Source of the DNA: Legionella massiliensis
GTDB taxonomy: Bacteria > Pseudomonadota > Gammaproteobacteria > Legionellales > Legionellaceae
Reading direction: 5' to 3'
DNA: 64,000 nt
Assembly: GCF_000756815.1 (NCBI RefSeq)
Contig: NZ_CCVW01000001.1
Coordinates: 806,001 to 870,000 of the forward strand
A program made the position numbers and the translations under genes. Positions within the stretch are counted from its first letter, which is position 1. Each line of letters opens with the position of its first letter. Below are positions 17,259-26,486 of this stretch, piece after piece. The notes beneath the pieces are model-generated. The model was not told the origin of the DNA. It was given only the letters and a program-made list of their open reading frames with translations, and searched no databases.

Positions 17259-19001
17259 TTAAAAAGTTAAAGGGATGATTTCAGGTAGGCTGCTATCCTT
17301 TAAATCGACAATATTGGATTTAACTTCTTGCATGCGCTCTTTCATCTGTTTAAACAGTTTAGGATCATATTTAACGCCTCTTTCTTCACGATTTGAAAGA
17401 TTATCTTTAAAGAAATCGGTAAATTTCGCCACTGCAACGCTCAAAGACTCAATGAAGGTTAAAGAGCCCTTATTTTTAGAATCGATAATTTTTTGTGCTG
17501 CAGAAGAAAAGGTCATTCCTTCTGTCTTTAATAAGTTGAGAAGCGCAATATTGGTGCGCTCAACTGCCAGGGTAGACATCTGGATACTATTTAACATCTC
17601 CGGTGAAATTGCCGGTTTTTCGCTGATAAGATAAGACGCCACATGAAAATGATTATTAGAAATGGCTTCACGCAGATATTTAATTTTATCTGTATCGCTT
17701 AATTGATGATTTGTTTTATGCAATTGCTCCACAAGGACTTGGACTGTTCCCTTGCTTCCGCTTTTGACGGCATTTAATAAAGGATCGTTTGGCTTTCCTC
17801 TGTATGCCAAAATTGCTTCAGATATTCGCTCACTTAAGTTCTTTTTGATAGGAGCAGCCGCTGCTTCTCGGACTTCTTCAGAGATAGTTTTGTCGTCAGG
17901 CATTGCCCGTGCAATTAAGTGATTAATTCGCTGTTCTATACAATATTGCAATAACTCTGGGTTCCCACCCTTTGCTGCATAGGCAATATCACTAATGTTA
18001 AAAACATTATTTTCATCATCATAGCGTACTAACATTTTATTATATGAAGCGCTTATTTCCTGATCTTGCATCAAGACCTCAAAGGCTTCTTTTCTTCCGT
18101 GCTCAAGTGTTTGTTTAATGCAGGAATAGCGTTTATCCTTATCGTTGATTTCAGGCAAGAGCGCGCGTAAAGCCCGGGGATTATTATTTACTATCGCACT
18201 TCCGATGGCATCCCAGATATCAGTTGGTTTTCTCTTTAATAAATAGTCTATGATTGAACCGTCATTATCCCAGGCAGCGAAGGACAAGGTGGTAAATTTT
18301 TGATCCCCAGTGAAGGCTACAGCATTAACATCCGGTAAAAAGCGATCGTAAATTGAGGTAACCTCAGGAAAAGGCCTGTCCTTCAAATCTTCTGGATGTC
18401 GTATAACTTGCAGTTGCAGCCCCATATTCTTCCCGCTGAAAGTGAATACATTAGAGTGCAATTCTTTCACTAAGTCTTTTTCATTACTAAAGTATTTGTA
18501 ACCTTCTGAGTAATTAGGGTCGTAAACGGCATAGACATTATTAATTTTTTGAATGGAAATTGCATGGTTCACACTACTAACTTGCATAACCTCATTATTT
18601 TTTAGTGCTAATTCCTGAAATACGGATTCCCAGTTTTTATCATTGGCAACCAATGCTAAATCAAAAGAAGATTTAAGCGCATGTCCATTAACAGATAACA
18701 TTTCTATGGCATTAGTTTGTCTCAATTTCAAATTATACTTCTTGGGATCAAAGGTCGCTGCTACTCGCACGGCAAAGCGATCGATGTCTTCCTCGCTAAT
18801 TCCTTCAACCTTGGTTCCATCTGCAATAAATTTAAGAATGTTTTGAAATTTGCCTAGTTCTCCTTTTAAGGCATATTCGGCATGAAGTGCAGCTAAACCA
18901 TTGCAAACCCCTGTTTTATTCATGCGAAATGGTAAGTTTTGCTTTTCCAGATAGGCATTTAAATGTCGAATAATACGACCTTGATTAACATCTGTACCCA
19001 T
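17259..19001 (-). CDS. Papain-like cysteine protease with ankyrin repeats, effector candidate
   Basis: 580 residues in two parts. The N-terminal ~200 residues look like a C58/YopT-type protease: C33 in TGVCNGLAALH, H146 in SSVNHAISIQK and D161 in YAVYDPNY, in the spacing and context expected of a Cys-His-Asp triad. The rest is helical and includes ankyrin-like pairs (NNPRALRALLPE, KGGNPELLQYCIEQR, NNHFHVASYLISEK). This is the architecture described for the Legionella effector LegA7 and relatives, but I cannot say whether it is an ortholog. No signal peptide. The neighbouring upstream gene is another effector candidate on the same strand. Confidence 0.7.
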   Translation of the reverse strand: MGTDVNQGRIIRHLNAYLEKQNLPFRMNKTGVCNGLAALHAEYALKGELGKFQNILKFIADGTKVEGISEEDIDRFAVRVAATFDPKKYNLKLRQTNAIEMLSVNGHALKSSFDLALVANDKNWESVFQELALKNNEVMQVSSVNHAISIQKINNVYAVYDPNYSEGYKYFSNEKDLVKELHSNVFTFSGKNMGLQLQVIRHPEDLKDRPFPEVTSIYDRFLPDVNAVAFTGDQKFTTLSFAAWDNDGSIIDYLLKRKPTDIWDAIGSAIVNNNPRALRALLPEINDKDKRYSCIKQTLEHGRKEAFEVLMQDQEISASYNKMLVRYDDENNVFNISDIAYAAKGGNPELLQYCIEQRINHLIARAMPDDKTISEEVREAAAAPIKKNLSERISEAILAYRGKPNDPLLNAVKSGSKGTVQVLVEQLHKTNHQLSDTDKIKYLREAISNNHFHVASYLISEKPAISPEMLNSIQMSTLAVERTNIALLNLLKTEGMTFSSAAQKIIDSKNKGSLTFIESLSVAVAKFTDFFKDNLSNREERGVKYDPKLFKQMKERMQEVKSNIVDLKDSSLPEIIPLTF

Positions 19002-19139
19002 TTTCTTACTCCGCTTTTGTTTTAATTACATTATAAAAAACGGGTATTACCGCCAGCTTAATCATTAATGCCTTTTTGGAATAGGGCATTCCGATCAGGA
19101 TTTGGAACTATTGTTGGATTAATTATTCCGAGCAATCCC

Positions 19140-19172
19140 TAGCCTGGATGCAGCATCGTTGCATCCAGGCTA
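19140..19172. terminator. Hairpin between two effector-candidate genes
   Basis: TAGCCTGGATGCA and TGCATCCAGGCTA form 13-bp perfect arms with a 7-base loop, just past the stop of the minus-strand hydrolase gene. No T-run follows, so it may equally be a short dispersed repeat. Confidence 0.5.
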
Positions 19173-19179
19173 CATTTCA

Positions 19180-21228
19180 TCAACAGGCCCGGGCAATACT
19201 TAATTGCGGCGTATCATCAATATCTCTTCTTAATTCTTGCAACTGCTGTTTAAAGTTGAACTGCTGTGCTTGTATTTGTGTTTGGGATGGGCAGATTTTA
19301 TCGAGACAACTTTTAGCTTCTTTAGAGGTTACTTTAGCTTCTAAATTAGTCCTTAGACCCATACGTTCCATTTGATGATTTATATTAGTAAGGAGCTTGA
19401 AGGGAGTCCATGCCTTCTCAAGAGCAGGTAAAAATTGGTTAATTTGCGGAGTTGTTAACGTCCTAAGAAACTGATGTATAAATTTCTCTGATGTAAAGGA
19501 AAGTGATTTAAGTAAGGAACGTCCCTGCGCAGGCGATATCTGCTGCATTAACTCACCCAATTGCTCAGGGGTTTTTTCCATCTCTTTGATTGAGCCTTTC
19601 AGGGCTTTAAATGCTGCATTTTTTTGTTGATCGGTTAAGAGCTTATCCATTAGTTTATTGACATCGCTCATTGAGCCAATTAACGATTTCAGCCCTTGCT
19701 TATTTAAGACTGATTCAACTTTTTCTGCTGGAATATATCGCAGGATATTCCCTAGGTCCTCACTGTTTTTGACGATGTTAGGCAAATTTCCTTTAAATAA
19801 ATCATAGGCAGATTTCCGTGATGCTTCAGACATGAAATGAAGTTGTTTGGCGAGAACTTTAGGGTTGTCAATTGTTTTAATATCGAGAATTAGCTCCCCA
19901 TCATTTTGTTGATCAAGGTATTGGAGTAAATCAGGATGCAAGAGAACGTTTTCTTGTATAAAAGGGGTCATTAGGTTTTTTAAATTCCCATATTCAAGAT
20001 ATGGAATCATAGGTTTAATACTTTCTAGATTCGCAAGCATATTCTCCCGAAATAAACGCTTTTGTAGAGGGGTTGCATTCTCAGGAAAGTCACGAAGAAG
20101 GTTATAGACATTATTCCGAAAGATTTGAACAGGATTGGTTGGCGATAAATCATTACCTCGCTGAAATTGCTTGTTGATATATTGATTTATATTTTCAAAT
20201 TCAATGATAAATTCTCTAATCGCTTCCGCCTGCGAAGTACGGTCACTTATAACTATATTGACCAAATGCTCCTTACTTGTGTAGCATTGTTTTAGCGCAT
20301 GGAGGGCTTGTAGCTGTTTAGTGCTCAATGTTCCCAGGCGAGTTTGAAGATCGGGATACTTTTGAGCGACTAAAGCGAATAATTTTTCTTTTATCTCAGG
20401 CAAAATTTGCAGACGGCCATCGACACCAGGAAGAAATTTTTGTTGGACTACTTTGGGTACAAAGAAGACCGTATCATTATTATTTGCTGGTATATCTTCG
20501 AATGGAGATAAATTTCGTCTTTTAATAAAATTGAACATCCTTTGATGTAAAGTTCTATTTGCTTCGTTATGGTCAAATTTCGGGTAAGTATAAATTGATG
20601 TGTCACAATTGCTGGGGAAAAGAGGTGCCATTTGCCTAAAAAATTTTCCATGGAAAGGCATAGTTAGAACTGGATGTTTAGTATAAGCACCCAACATGAC
20701 TTCGGCTTGAACTAAGTTTTGGAGGCCTGTTAAATCGCAGTTTTTAACGAACTCTGAACCATTTTTTTTGGCATTTTGTTTACTGTGGCCTGGAACCGGT
20801 TCCACCGCTAGTAGAGACATTGGTATGTTTAATTCATCAAGATGACGAGCCACTGAAAATGTAGTTACTGCTCCTCGACTAAACCCTGTCATATCAATAG
20901 AGTCCACTGGAATTAAGTCTTCACCCTCTGCTCCTTCTATAATAACGGCGTTACCAAACTTTTCTTGCAATTCATTAAGGGATAAGTAATTGTTTAAGTT
21001 AAAGCAGTTTTTGATATTTTTCCCCACCGTATCAAGATTAGGACTTATAAGGCCCATCAGCGTTGATCTTCCACCAATTTGACTATATTGGCAGCCGGAA
21101 AAGTAAACTCTGACGACATCTTCTTTATAGGGGACTGGGTCGGTATCACTAATCTCCTCAAACCGAGAATGCTCATCAGAAGCTTCTCCACCTGTGCCAG
21201 CAAAAACAAAAAGTATTTTCTTACCCAT
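19180..21228 (-). CDS. Alpha/beta hydrolase-like protein with GFSRG nucleophile motif, effector candidate
   Basis: 682 residues from the ATG at 21228, which has TTGGAG eight bases upstream; the frame continues upstream through a palindromic repeat, which is clearly not coding. The N-terminal ~220 residues resemble DUF2235/phospholipase-type hydrolases: MGKKILFVFAGTGGE opens the sheet and SIDMTGFSRGAVTTFSVARH carries the serine nucleophile elbow. A later conserved D or H cannot be fixed. The C-terminal ~400 residues are helical with Gln-rich ends. The GFSRGA motif is shared with bacterial lipase toxins, so a lipid substrate is plausible. Nothing shows export directly. Confidence 0.65.
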   Translation of the reverse strand: MGKKILFVFAGTGGEASDEHSRFEEISDTDPVPYKEDVVRVYFSGCQYSQIGGRSTLMGLISPNLDTVGKNIKNCFNLNNYLSLNELQEKFGNAVIIEGAEGEDLIPVDSIDMTGFSRGAVTTFSVARHLDELNIPMSLLAVEPVPGHSKQNAKKNGSEFVKNCDLTGLQNLVQAEVMLGAYTKHPVLTMPFHGKFFRQMAPLFPSNCDTSIYTYPKFDHNEANRTLHQRMFNFIKRRNLSPFEDIPANNNDTVFFVPKVVQQKFLPGVDGRLQILPEIKEKLFALVAQKYPDLQTRLGTLSTKQLQALHALKQCYTSKEHLVNIVISDRTSQAEAIREFIIEFENINQYINKQFQRGNDLSPTNPVQIFRNNVYNLLRDFPENATPLQKRLFRENMLANLESIKPMIPYLEYGNLKNLMTPFIQENVLLHPDLLQYLDQQNDGELILDIKTIDNPKVLAKQLHFMSEASRKSAYDLFKGNLPNIVKNSEDLGNILRYIPAEKVESVLNKQGLKSLIGSMSDVNKLMDKLLTDQQKNAAFKALKGSIKEMEKTPEQLGELMQQISPAQGRSLLKSLSFTSEKFIHQFLRTLTTPQINQFLPALEKAWTPFKLLTNINHQMERMGLRTNLEAKVTSKEAKSCLDKICPSQTQIQAQQFNFKQQLQELRRDIDDTPQLSIARAC

Positions 21229-21343
21229 GATTATTCTCCAAGAGAATGACTGCTTATTGGTTAAATTATAAAAAATGGGCATTATCCTAGACTTAATTCG
21301 AAAAGACTTTTTGGCATATAGCATTCCAATCCGGATTGCTAGT

Positions 21344-21419
21344 AATAGGTTACCCCCATCCCGAATTCCCGCGGTCAAGCCGCGGGAATTCAATACTGGA
21401 GCGGAGGCGGACCTATTAC
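21344..21419. repeat. Short family C palindrome with GTAATAGGT/ACCTATTAC termini
   Basis: Core GAATTCCCGCGG...CCGCGGGAATTC (21363-21391) is flanked by TAATAGGTTACC and GGACCTATTA as an outer inverted pair. It lies upstream of the hydrolase start, in the 21229-21514 gap. Confidence 0.85.
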
Positions 21420-21514
21420 GATTACTATTCGATTTACGAGTAGTTTTGCCCCAGAAATGGGGCAAGTGAGGATTTGAAAATAGGATTTCTAAGAACAAAA
21501 TAAAACGGATATTT

Positions 21515-21994
21515 CTATGGCAAGGCCAAGAAAATCATCACAAGCATAATTAAGCCGGCAAACAATCCTGCAGCTGGCTGTGCATTCCATGTGGGTGACT
21601 GCCACATGCAGAACCATTCTCCACCAATAACAATAAAACCGACCATGTATAGAATAAAACCTAAGAATAATCCTATTATTGCCACATTCTTAGAGCTGTT
21701 AAATTCTGTGTCGCTTGCATTAATCTTGGATAAAAGTCGAAAACAACCCAGCCAGCAAAGAATAGCCGTCAACAATTCGCTGGCGATGATTAGATAATAT
21801 ATTCCAAGCTGAATTGAGGGATTTGTAATTGCGCGTCGCTTTAATATCGGGACATCAAAGGTGGTATCCATGCTTAATACATGTTGTACTGCAGGGAAGT
21901 TAGAGGTGTATTCAATTAGATTATCAAAGGCCACCAGGCTAAAAAATAAAGCAATTGATCCAACTAAACCTAGTTTTACATAGCGCAAATTCAT
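21515..21994 (-). CDS. DUF2165 small integral membrane protein
   Basis: 159 residues starting at the ATG at 21994 (AGGGATGAT upstream). Four membrane segments are evident. Family landmarks are VQHVLSMDTTF after the first segment, RAITNPSIQ before the second and GGEWFCMWQSPTWNAQ before the last. Members of this family are predicted inner-membrane proteins of unknown role found across Proteobacteria. Single gene. Confidence 0.85.
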   Translation of the reverse strand: MNLRYVKLGLVGSIALFFSLVAFDNLIEYTSNFPAVQHVLSMDTTFDVPILKRRAITNPSIQLGIYYLIIASELLTAILCWLGCFRLLSKINASDTEFNSSKNVAIIGLFLGFILYMVGFIVIGGEWFCMWQSPTWNAQPAAGLFAGLIMLVMIFLALP

Positions 21995-22083
21995 ATCATC
22001 CCTAGCAATAAGCAAATATCACTAATCATATGCACTAAAAAGACTACAAGCAACGTAGGGCGAGGGTGTTATTGCATTAGAGT

Positions 22084-23346
22084 TCAAGACAGAGCAAAAA
22101 CTGGGCTCATTGGCGAGCAAGCGAAATCGGATTGCTTTTCTATATCGCTAAAAAATAGATGAGGATTTCTAGTTCGTTTTCTTTCTGTCTTTATTGACTC
22201 CTCAGAGGCCTTTTTAAACGAAGTAGAGGCTAGGGTATACACAGTTCCCCCACCTAGAGCCGTTAACCCTATGCCTGCTCGGCTTATTGCTGGAATAGAC
22301 GGTAATCTTATTGGCGATAGAAACAGAAAAGTACTTATTGTCAGCATGATATATTTATAGATATTTAAGCCACACTTTATGCCTTGAACCAAGAGGGGTA
22401 CCGGGCTAGATTCTGAGAATTTTGCAATTGCTTGCTCATGCTCATAATGCAAATAGTCTAAATAATCTCGAAGACTATAATATTCATCAGATTTTTCTAA
22501 ATTTATTAGTTTTTCTTCTAACAAATCCATTTCTTTTGCCAGTAGCGCTATTTCCACCTTCTTTTGAGCAATAGTTAATTGATGTTGCTTATTAATTTCA
22601 TCATAAATTTTTGTTATCAAAGTACTAAGAAAATAAATACTGCAAAATACCGTTATAACAATTAAAACGGGAGGATTGATTGCAGCTATCGCCAAGGCAC
22701 CAATATAAGGGTTAATGCCATCAATTAAGGCACTCAATAGCACTGACAAAAAAGATAGAGTTTTACTTAGAGTAGTTTGCTTTATGATTTTCCTGCGTAA
22801 TTCTTCAATTTGATCGAATTCTTTCAGATCCGCGATTTCGTTTAACAGCGTTTTAGCATCATTGAGCATTTTATCTTGCTGATTTAAGCGATAGCGACTC
22901 CAAATACGGTTTATTAGGGAAACCACTCCTATCACTAAACCGAGAGGGATAATTAACTGACGTATATCTACAATATCAAGCAAATGAAGTAAGGTTAAGG
23001 TGCTTGTCACACCCCGTAAGGCATTGCGCAAGCTTTTCAAGGCGTCCCTGATATAAGGCCATAGAATAGCGATAAAACGTTTAATAGGATTCTTATCGTC
23101 TTTATCTAAGCGAGAGGCTAAAAAGGCAAAACCCACAAAACTGATGGTACTAATTGCGGTAAGCGCAGCACCTAAGGGAGAGCTTATCCACTCTTGCATT
23201 GCTATTGCTGCTGACTCACTATTTTGTAGAACAATATCAAAATAATATTTGATCATAGACATGGAAAGTTTGCCGCTATCTATAGCGAGATAAATACTAT
23301 AGAAAGAAACAAATTTTTGAGATTTTTTAGAAGATGTGGAAGCCAT
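22084..23346 (-). CDS. Hypothetical membrane protein with coiled coil, effector candidate
   Basis: 420 residues. It has hydrophobic hairpins near residues 55-80, 120-150, 195-250 and 335-380 that look membrane-inserting, with a helical coiled-coil segment between them (IAQKKVEIALLAKEMDLLEE, continuing to about residue 310). The tail is short and polar. There is no signal peptide or recognisable enzymatic domain. Proteins with paired membrane hairpins separated by coiled coils are frequent among Legionella effectors that sit in host membranes, so that is a reasonable guess, not evidence. The ribosome-binding site is weak. Confidence 0.65.
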   Translation of the reverse strand: MASTSSKKSQKFVSFYSIYLAIDSGKLSMSMIKYYFDIVLQNSESAAIAMQEWISSPLGAALTAISTISFVGFAFLASRLDKDDKNPIKRFIAILWPYIRDALKSLRNALRGVTSTLTLLHLLDIVDIRQLIIPLGLVIGVVSLINRIWSRYRLNQQDKMLNDAKTLLNEIADLKEFDQIEELRRKIIKQTTLSKTLSFLSVLLSALIDGINPYIGALAIAAINPPVLIVITVFCSIYFLSTLITKIYDEINKQHQLTIAQKKVEIALLAKEMDLLEEKLINLEKSDEYYSLRDYLDYLHYEHEQAIAKFSESSPVPLLVQGIKCGLNIYKYIMLTISTFLFLSPIRLPSIPAISRAGIGLTALGGGTVYTLASTSFKKASEESIKTERKRTRNPHLFFSDIEKQSDFACSPMSPVFALS

Positions 23347-23445
23347 TACTAGTCGTAATCAATCGGCTAAGGGCGGTAGAATATATAGAAGAAAAAAATA
23401 AAATACAACTGGCTAGGATCTGCCACAAGTTAAAACCGCTACCTC

Positions 23446-23640
23446 AAAACCGTTCGGGCTGAGGAGGCCTTTAGGCCGTCTCGAAGCCTTGCACAGTGCT
23501 TGCCGCACAGACCTCTCAAAGAACGGTTTTCATTACTTCCTTCGCTTAAGCGTGGAGAAAAGGTGTCTGAAGGATAGATGAGGGGTTTCTAGTTCAAAGT
23601 TTGCCCCAAAGAGGCTTAGTTGCTCAGCGCGAACGGATGT
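23446..23640. repeat. Family D palindrome plus adjacent family E half-element
   Basis: Arms AAAACCGTTCGGGCTGAGGA and ...GAACGGTTTT (to 23530), with TTGCACAGTGCTT near the middle. A second motif (TTTGCCCCAAAGAGGCTTAG...GCGCGAACGGA) follows at about 23601-23640 and recurs at 34454 and 36812. The 23347-23664 gap has no gene. Confidence 0.8.
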
Positions 23641-23664
23641 AAATGCCCTTTAAATTTTTTAAAC

Positions 23665-24158
23665 TTACAATCCTTCACTAGGCTTAAATAGTTGAAATAC
23701 CTCCTTAATGATCGATAACTGGTTTAATTCTGGAATAACAATAAAGCGTTTTAATTGCGAAGATTTATTGCAAAAACGCTGTAATGATTTGGTTCTAAAT
23801 AAAATATCTTTACCACCAACGATAACGTTAAAGGGTATTCTCAAATTACTAATGCTATTTTGGGGATCTTGTGGAGTTAGCGCCTCTGCCATTTCATTAG
23901 TATATCGAGTAGTTAATAAAGGATCTTTTTTCAGCATTCGCTTATTAACCCTTAATGTGACCACATAATCATTTTTATAATAACTATGACTACTCCATCT
24001 ATTTATCCCGAACTGACGTAAAGTTAGTTGCCCTAATCGTGGCATTAGGGCAGTTTCTTGAGGTGTTTCAGATAGAAAGCCTACTGGTATGATATGGTTC
24101 CAGGTATTTTTAAAATAACGCTTGAGGATAAACGAAAAATATTTATTAAAGATTAATT
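23665..24158 (-). pseudogene. C-terminal remnant of an alpha/beta hydrolase
   Basis: A 126-codon frame from ATG 24045 continues open upstream to about 24158 (FILKRYFKNTWNHIIPVGFL) but without a start codon. Its C-terminal half, LRIPFNVIVGGKDILF and later RFIVIPELNQLSII, is the typical end of an alpha/beta hydrolase carrying the acid residue. The expected terminal histidine is replaced (ELNQLS). The N-terminal nucleophile part is missing, so I read it as a remnant. A short functional protein from 24045 cannot be excluded. Confidence 0.55.
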
Positions 24159-24234
24159 AGCTGGTAGCTGATCTATCTACCACTACTTATTTGAGAATTA
24201 ATATCAGCTCTGGCACCTAAGTGTTTTATATGGA

Positions 24235-25032
24235 TTAGAGACTCTGGCTCAGAGGATTTTTAAGAGAGGATAACTCCTTCTTTTTCTCACAAGGGCGGTT
24301 GTCTTCATCTTTTGATTGTGTACAACCCCCTCTGAAAAATCTTAGTGGCGTTTCGCTGGTTTTTTTAAATATTGCCTGTTGAACCACACCGCCAATCACC
24401 GGTCCTTCAACGAAGCATAATGCCTGTAATTCTCTTTCCATAATATACATGCTTTGCACATCGATAAAGCTCATAATTTTTTGTAAACGTTCTTTCCTTT
24501 TGGATTTATTACCGAACCCAACAAGATAGCTTAGGGATTCTAGATGATGTTTCTCGAGCCGTACTACATCTGCCAAGGTAACTGTTTTGTGCACATCAGT
24601 GATGAGGCATGAGTTATAAAGAATAGCCAGATCCGCGTTGTGTACCGCTCTATCGTCTGCTACTTTCAAACCGACGATAGCGCTGATCAATGCTATTTCA
24701 GCAACCGTGTTTATTGACGTATCTATCGTGTCAAGCCTTCTTGAAAACTGGTCAAGAATATGAATTATTTCTCCCAAATCAACAATACAGCCATCACCAC
24801 CTCTAATCGCATAAAAAACACTGCAGAGCTCATGTAAGTCATATTTTATTTCTTTTGCCTGGAGCATCGCCAATATAGTTTTCTCATACCATCTGTACTG
24901 CTCCATTCTAAGTCCAAAAAAATGTACGGGGATAGGTGGTAGCTGGGACATTATTGTTGATAAGTCGAACTGCTCTTCCAGTTTCAATTCATCTGCAGAA
25001 GAAACAACTGTTCCATCAGTTTTTTTTAGCAT
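24235..25032 (-). CDS. Hypothetical protein, not recognised
   Basis: 265 residues, mostly helical, no signal peptide, no clear membrane segment except a mildly hydrophobic helix at AEIALISAIVGL. The C-terminal tail is charged and rich in Lys/Glu/Ser (DEDNRPCEKKKELS), a composition reported for some Dot/Icm substrates. No family features that I can name. The 25033-25277 stretch upstream has no other gene. Confidence 0.6.
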   Translation of the reverse strand: MLKKTDGTVVSSADELKLEEQFDLSTIMSQLPPIPVHFFGLRMEQYRWYEKTILAMLQAKEIKYDLHELCSVFYAIRGGDGCIVDLGEIIHILDQFSRRLDTIDTSINTVAEIALISAIVGLKVADDRAVHNADLAILYNSCLITDVHKTVTLADVVRLEKHHLESLSYLVGFGNKSKRKERLQKIMSFIDVQSMYIMERELQALCFVEGPVIGGVVQQAIFKKTSETPLRFFRGGCTQSKDEDNRPCEKKKELSSLKNPLSQSL

Positions 25033-25277
25033 ATTAAATACCAGTTTTAATTAAAAATTTTGCAATTATAAATTAATCAATAAGCTAATAATACTGAAAT
25101 AGTGTTTTATGTAAACGGCAGGTCTGTATTCCCTTGAGACGCTAGATTTTACCTGATTTGGATGCGACTGATTATATTCAGAAAAATGCATTAAATTTGC
25201 TTATTTAAAGAACTAGTCCATACTTATTCTGTATAAATTTTAATCACTTTAACATGGTTAAGCAAAAGGAGTTGTCT

Positions 25278-25481
25278 ATGAAAGTTAAATCATTAGCTGC
25301 TGGTTTAATAATAGCTAGTAGTTTCGTTTTAGCAGTTGGGTCAGTTCAAGCAGCCTCATGTTATAACTACAAACCGGGTTGGCATATGGTTCCCAAAAAA
25401 TGTCATATTAAACCTGCAGAAAATTGGCAGGAATATACTAGTGGCGTTTATACACAACCAACAGCGCGAGGTTTATTCTAG
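25278..25481 (+). CDS. Small secreted protein
   Basis: 67-residue precursor from the ATG at 25278, chosen for AGGAG six bases upstream; an earlier ATG adds eight residues. A clear signal peptide (KSLAAGLIIASSFVLAVGS, then VQAAS) leaves a mature peptide of about 43 residues with one cysteine pair (SCYNYKPGWHMVPKKCH). It is probably periplasmic or extracellular with one disulfide. Function unknown. A TATAAA at 25232 may be its -10. Confidence 0.7.
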   Translation: MKVKSLAAGLIIASSFVLAVGSVQAASCYNYKPGWHMVPKKCHIKPAENWQEYTSGVYTQPTARGLF

Positions 25482-25786
25482 GATTAGTGATAGAAGGTTG
25501 TCATCTTCGCTCCCGCGAGGATGGCAACGATTTACTGAACAAATCAACGATAAATTTTCTGCAAACTACAGAAACCCTCAAAAACCCACAAGATCAAGAA
25601 AAACAAACAACCTTGTACAACCTGTTAACCAATGAAGTTGCTAATTTAAATTCAAATGCGAAGGGCTCGAGAGAGGTTAGTCGACTATAACTGTAATAAA
25701 TACGTAACTCATTTAACAAAAGCCTAAGGAAAGACTTATATCATCGCTATAAAGGGTTTGCGGCAGGCAATTAGATTCTAAGCAGA

Positions 25787-25895
25787 GCGCATTAAATACC
25801 TGGCGTTTTCTTCATCCAATTTGATACTTATCGTTCAATTTTGTTCAATTACAAAATTGAAATCTAAGTAATAAAACGCCAGGTATTTAATGCGC
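25787..25895. repeat. Perfect 23-bp inverted repeat with nested hairpin
   Basis: GCGCATTAAATACCTGGCGT plus TTT (25787-25809) is perfectly complementary to 25873-25895; one mismatch later, four further bases on each side also pair (AGCA/TGCT). The loop contains a second palindrome (TTCAATTTTG...CAAAATTGAA). It ends a few bases from the next minus-strand stop. This may be a miniature mobile element or a strong terminator. It occupies the otherwise empty 25690-25907 stretch. Confidence 0.8.
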
Positions 25896-25907
25896 TTTGC
25901 TGGATAC

Positions 25908-26252
25908 CTAAGGCGCGAGTGACTGTGCGGGTAACTCCTGTAAATCCTTTCTAATAAGCTTGGCTATCTGTTCGCCAGTGGTTCCCCGATTTTTTAAGTA
26001 GGCTGCTAATTCAGCCGATGAATCGTTGTTGCGAGCAATTTCTTCTATTTCTTTGCGCATGCCATCGCCTATCCAAAGACCGAAGCCTGTCTCTTGTGTT
26101 TTATAATAAAGCCGCAATGGCCAACCTAAGGTCTTATCTTTCTCTTCATCACCTGAAAGTACTAATATGATATTTGGTGTAACTAGGTAGCATGTTTTCG
26201 AACGGGCAGGACCTCTTGGTTCGCTGGGGCTGAAAAATAAAGATTGAACCAT
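25908..26252 (-). CDS. Small hypothetical protein
   Basis: 114 residues from the ATG at 26252; an upstream ATG at 26303 lacks a good ribosome site. Two parts: a beta-rich segment (TCYLVTPNIILVLSGDE, LRLYYKTQ) and a helical C-terminus (MRKEIEEIARNNDSSAELAA). No signal peptide. Not recognised. Confidence 0.55.
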   Translation of the reverse strand: MVQSLFFSPSEPRGPARSKTCYLVTPNIILVLSGDEEKDKTLGWPLRLYYKTQETGFGLWIGDGMRKEIEEIARNNDSSAELAAYLKNRGTTGEQIAKLIRKDLQELPAQSLAP

Positions 26253-26486
26253 TATGTAACTCTTGTGACTAAAAAAGAGCATTATTGTACGTCGATGAAT
26301 CAAAGAAAATCAATGTTGTGCAAAACCTCATTGATTCAGTGAGCTCCTTTATTAGTCTTTTGACGCTTTCTGGATAGGAGTTAAAGAACACAAGCTAGTA
26401 AAGGTCTGCATCTCGGTTGTCTTTTTTTGATAGTAATTATTAGCTGATCAATGCAATCATGGTGGAACAAGGCTAGGGAAAATGTC

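Noticed and set aside
21229-21498. Upstream extension of the GFSRG hydrolase by 90 residues.
   Set aside because: It crosses a palindromic repeat, and a good ribosome site marks the ATG at 21228.
25336-25690. Overlapping small frames after the small secreted protein.
   Set aside because: No ribosome sites or recognisable features; likely chance frames.
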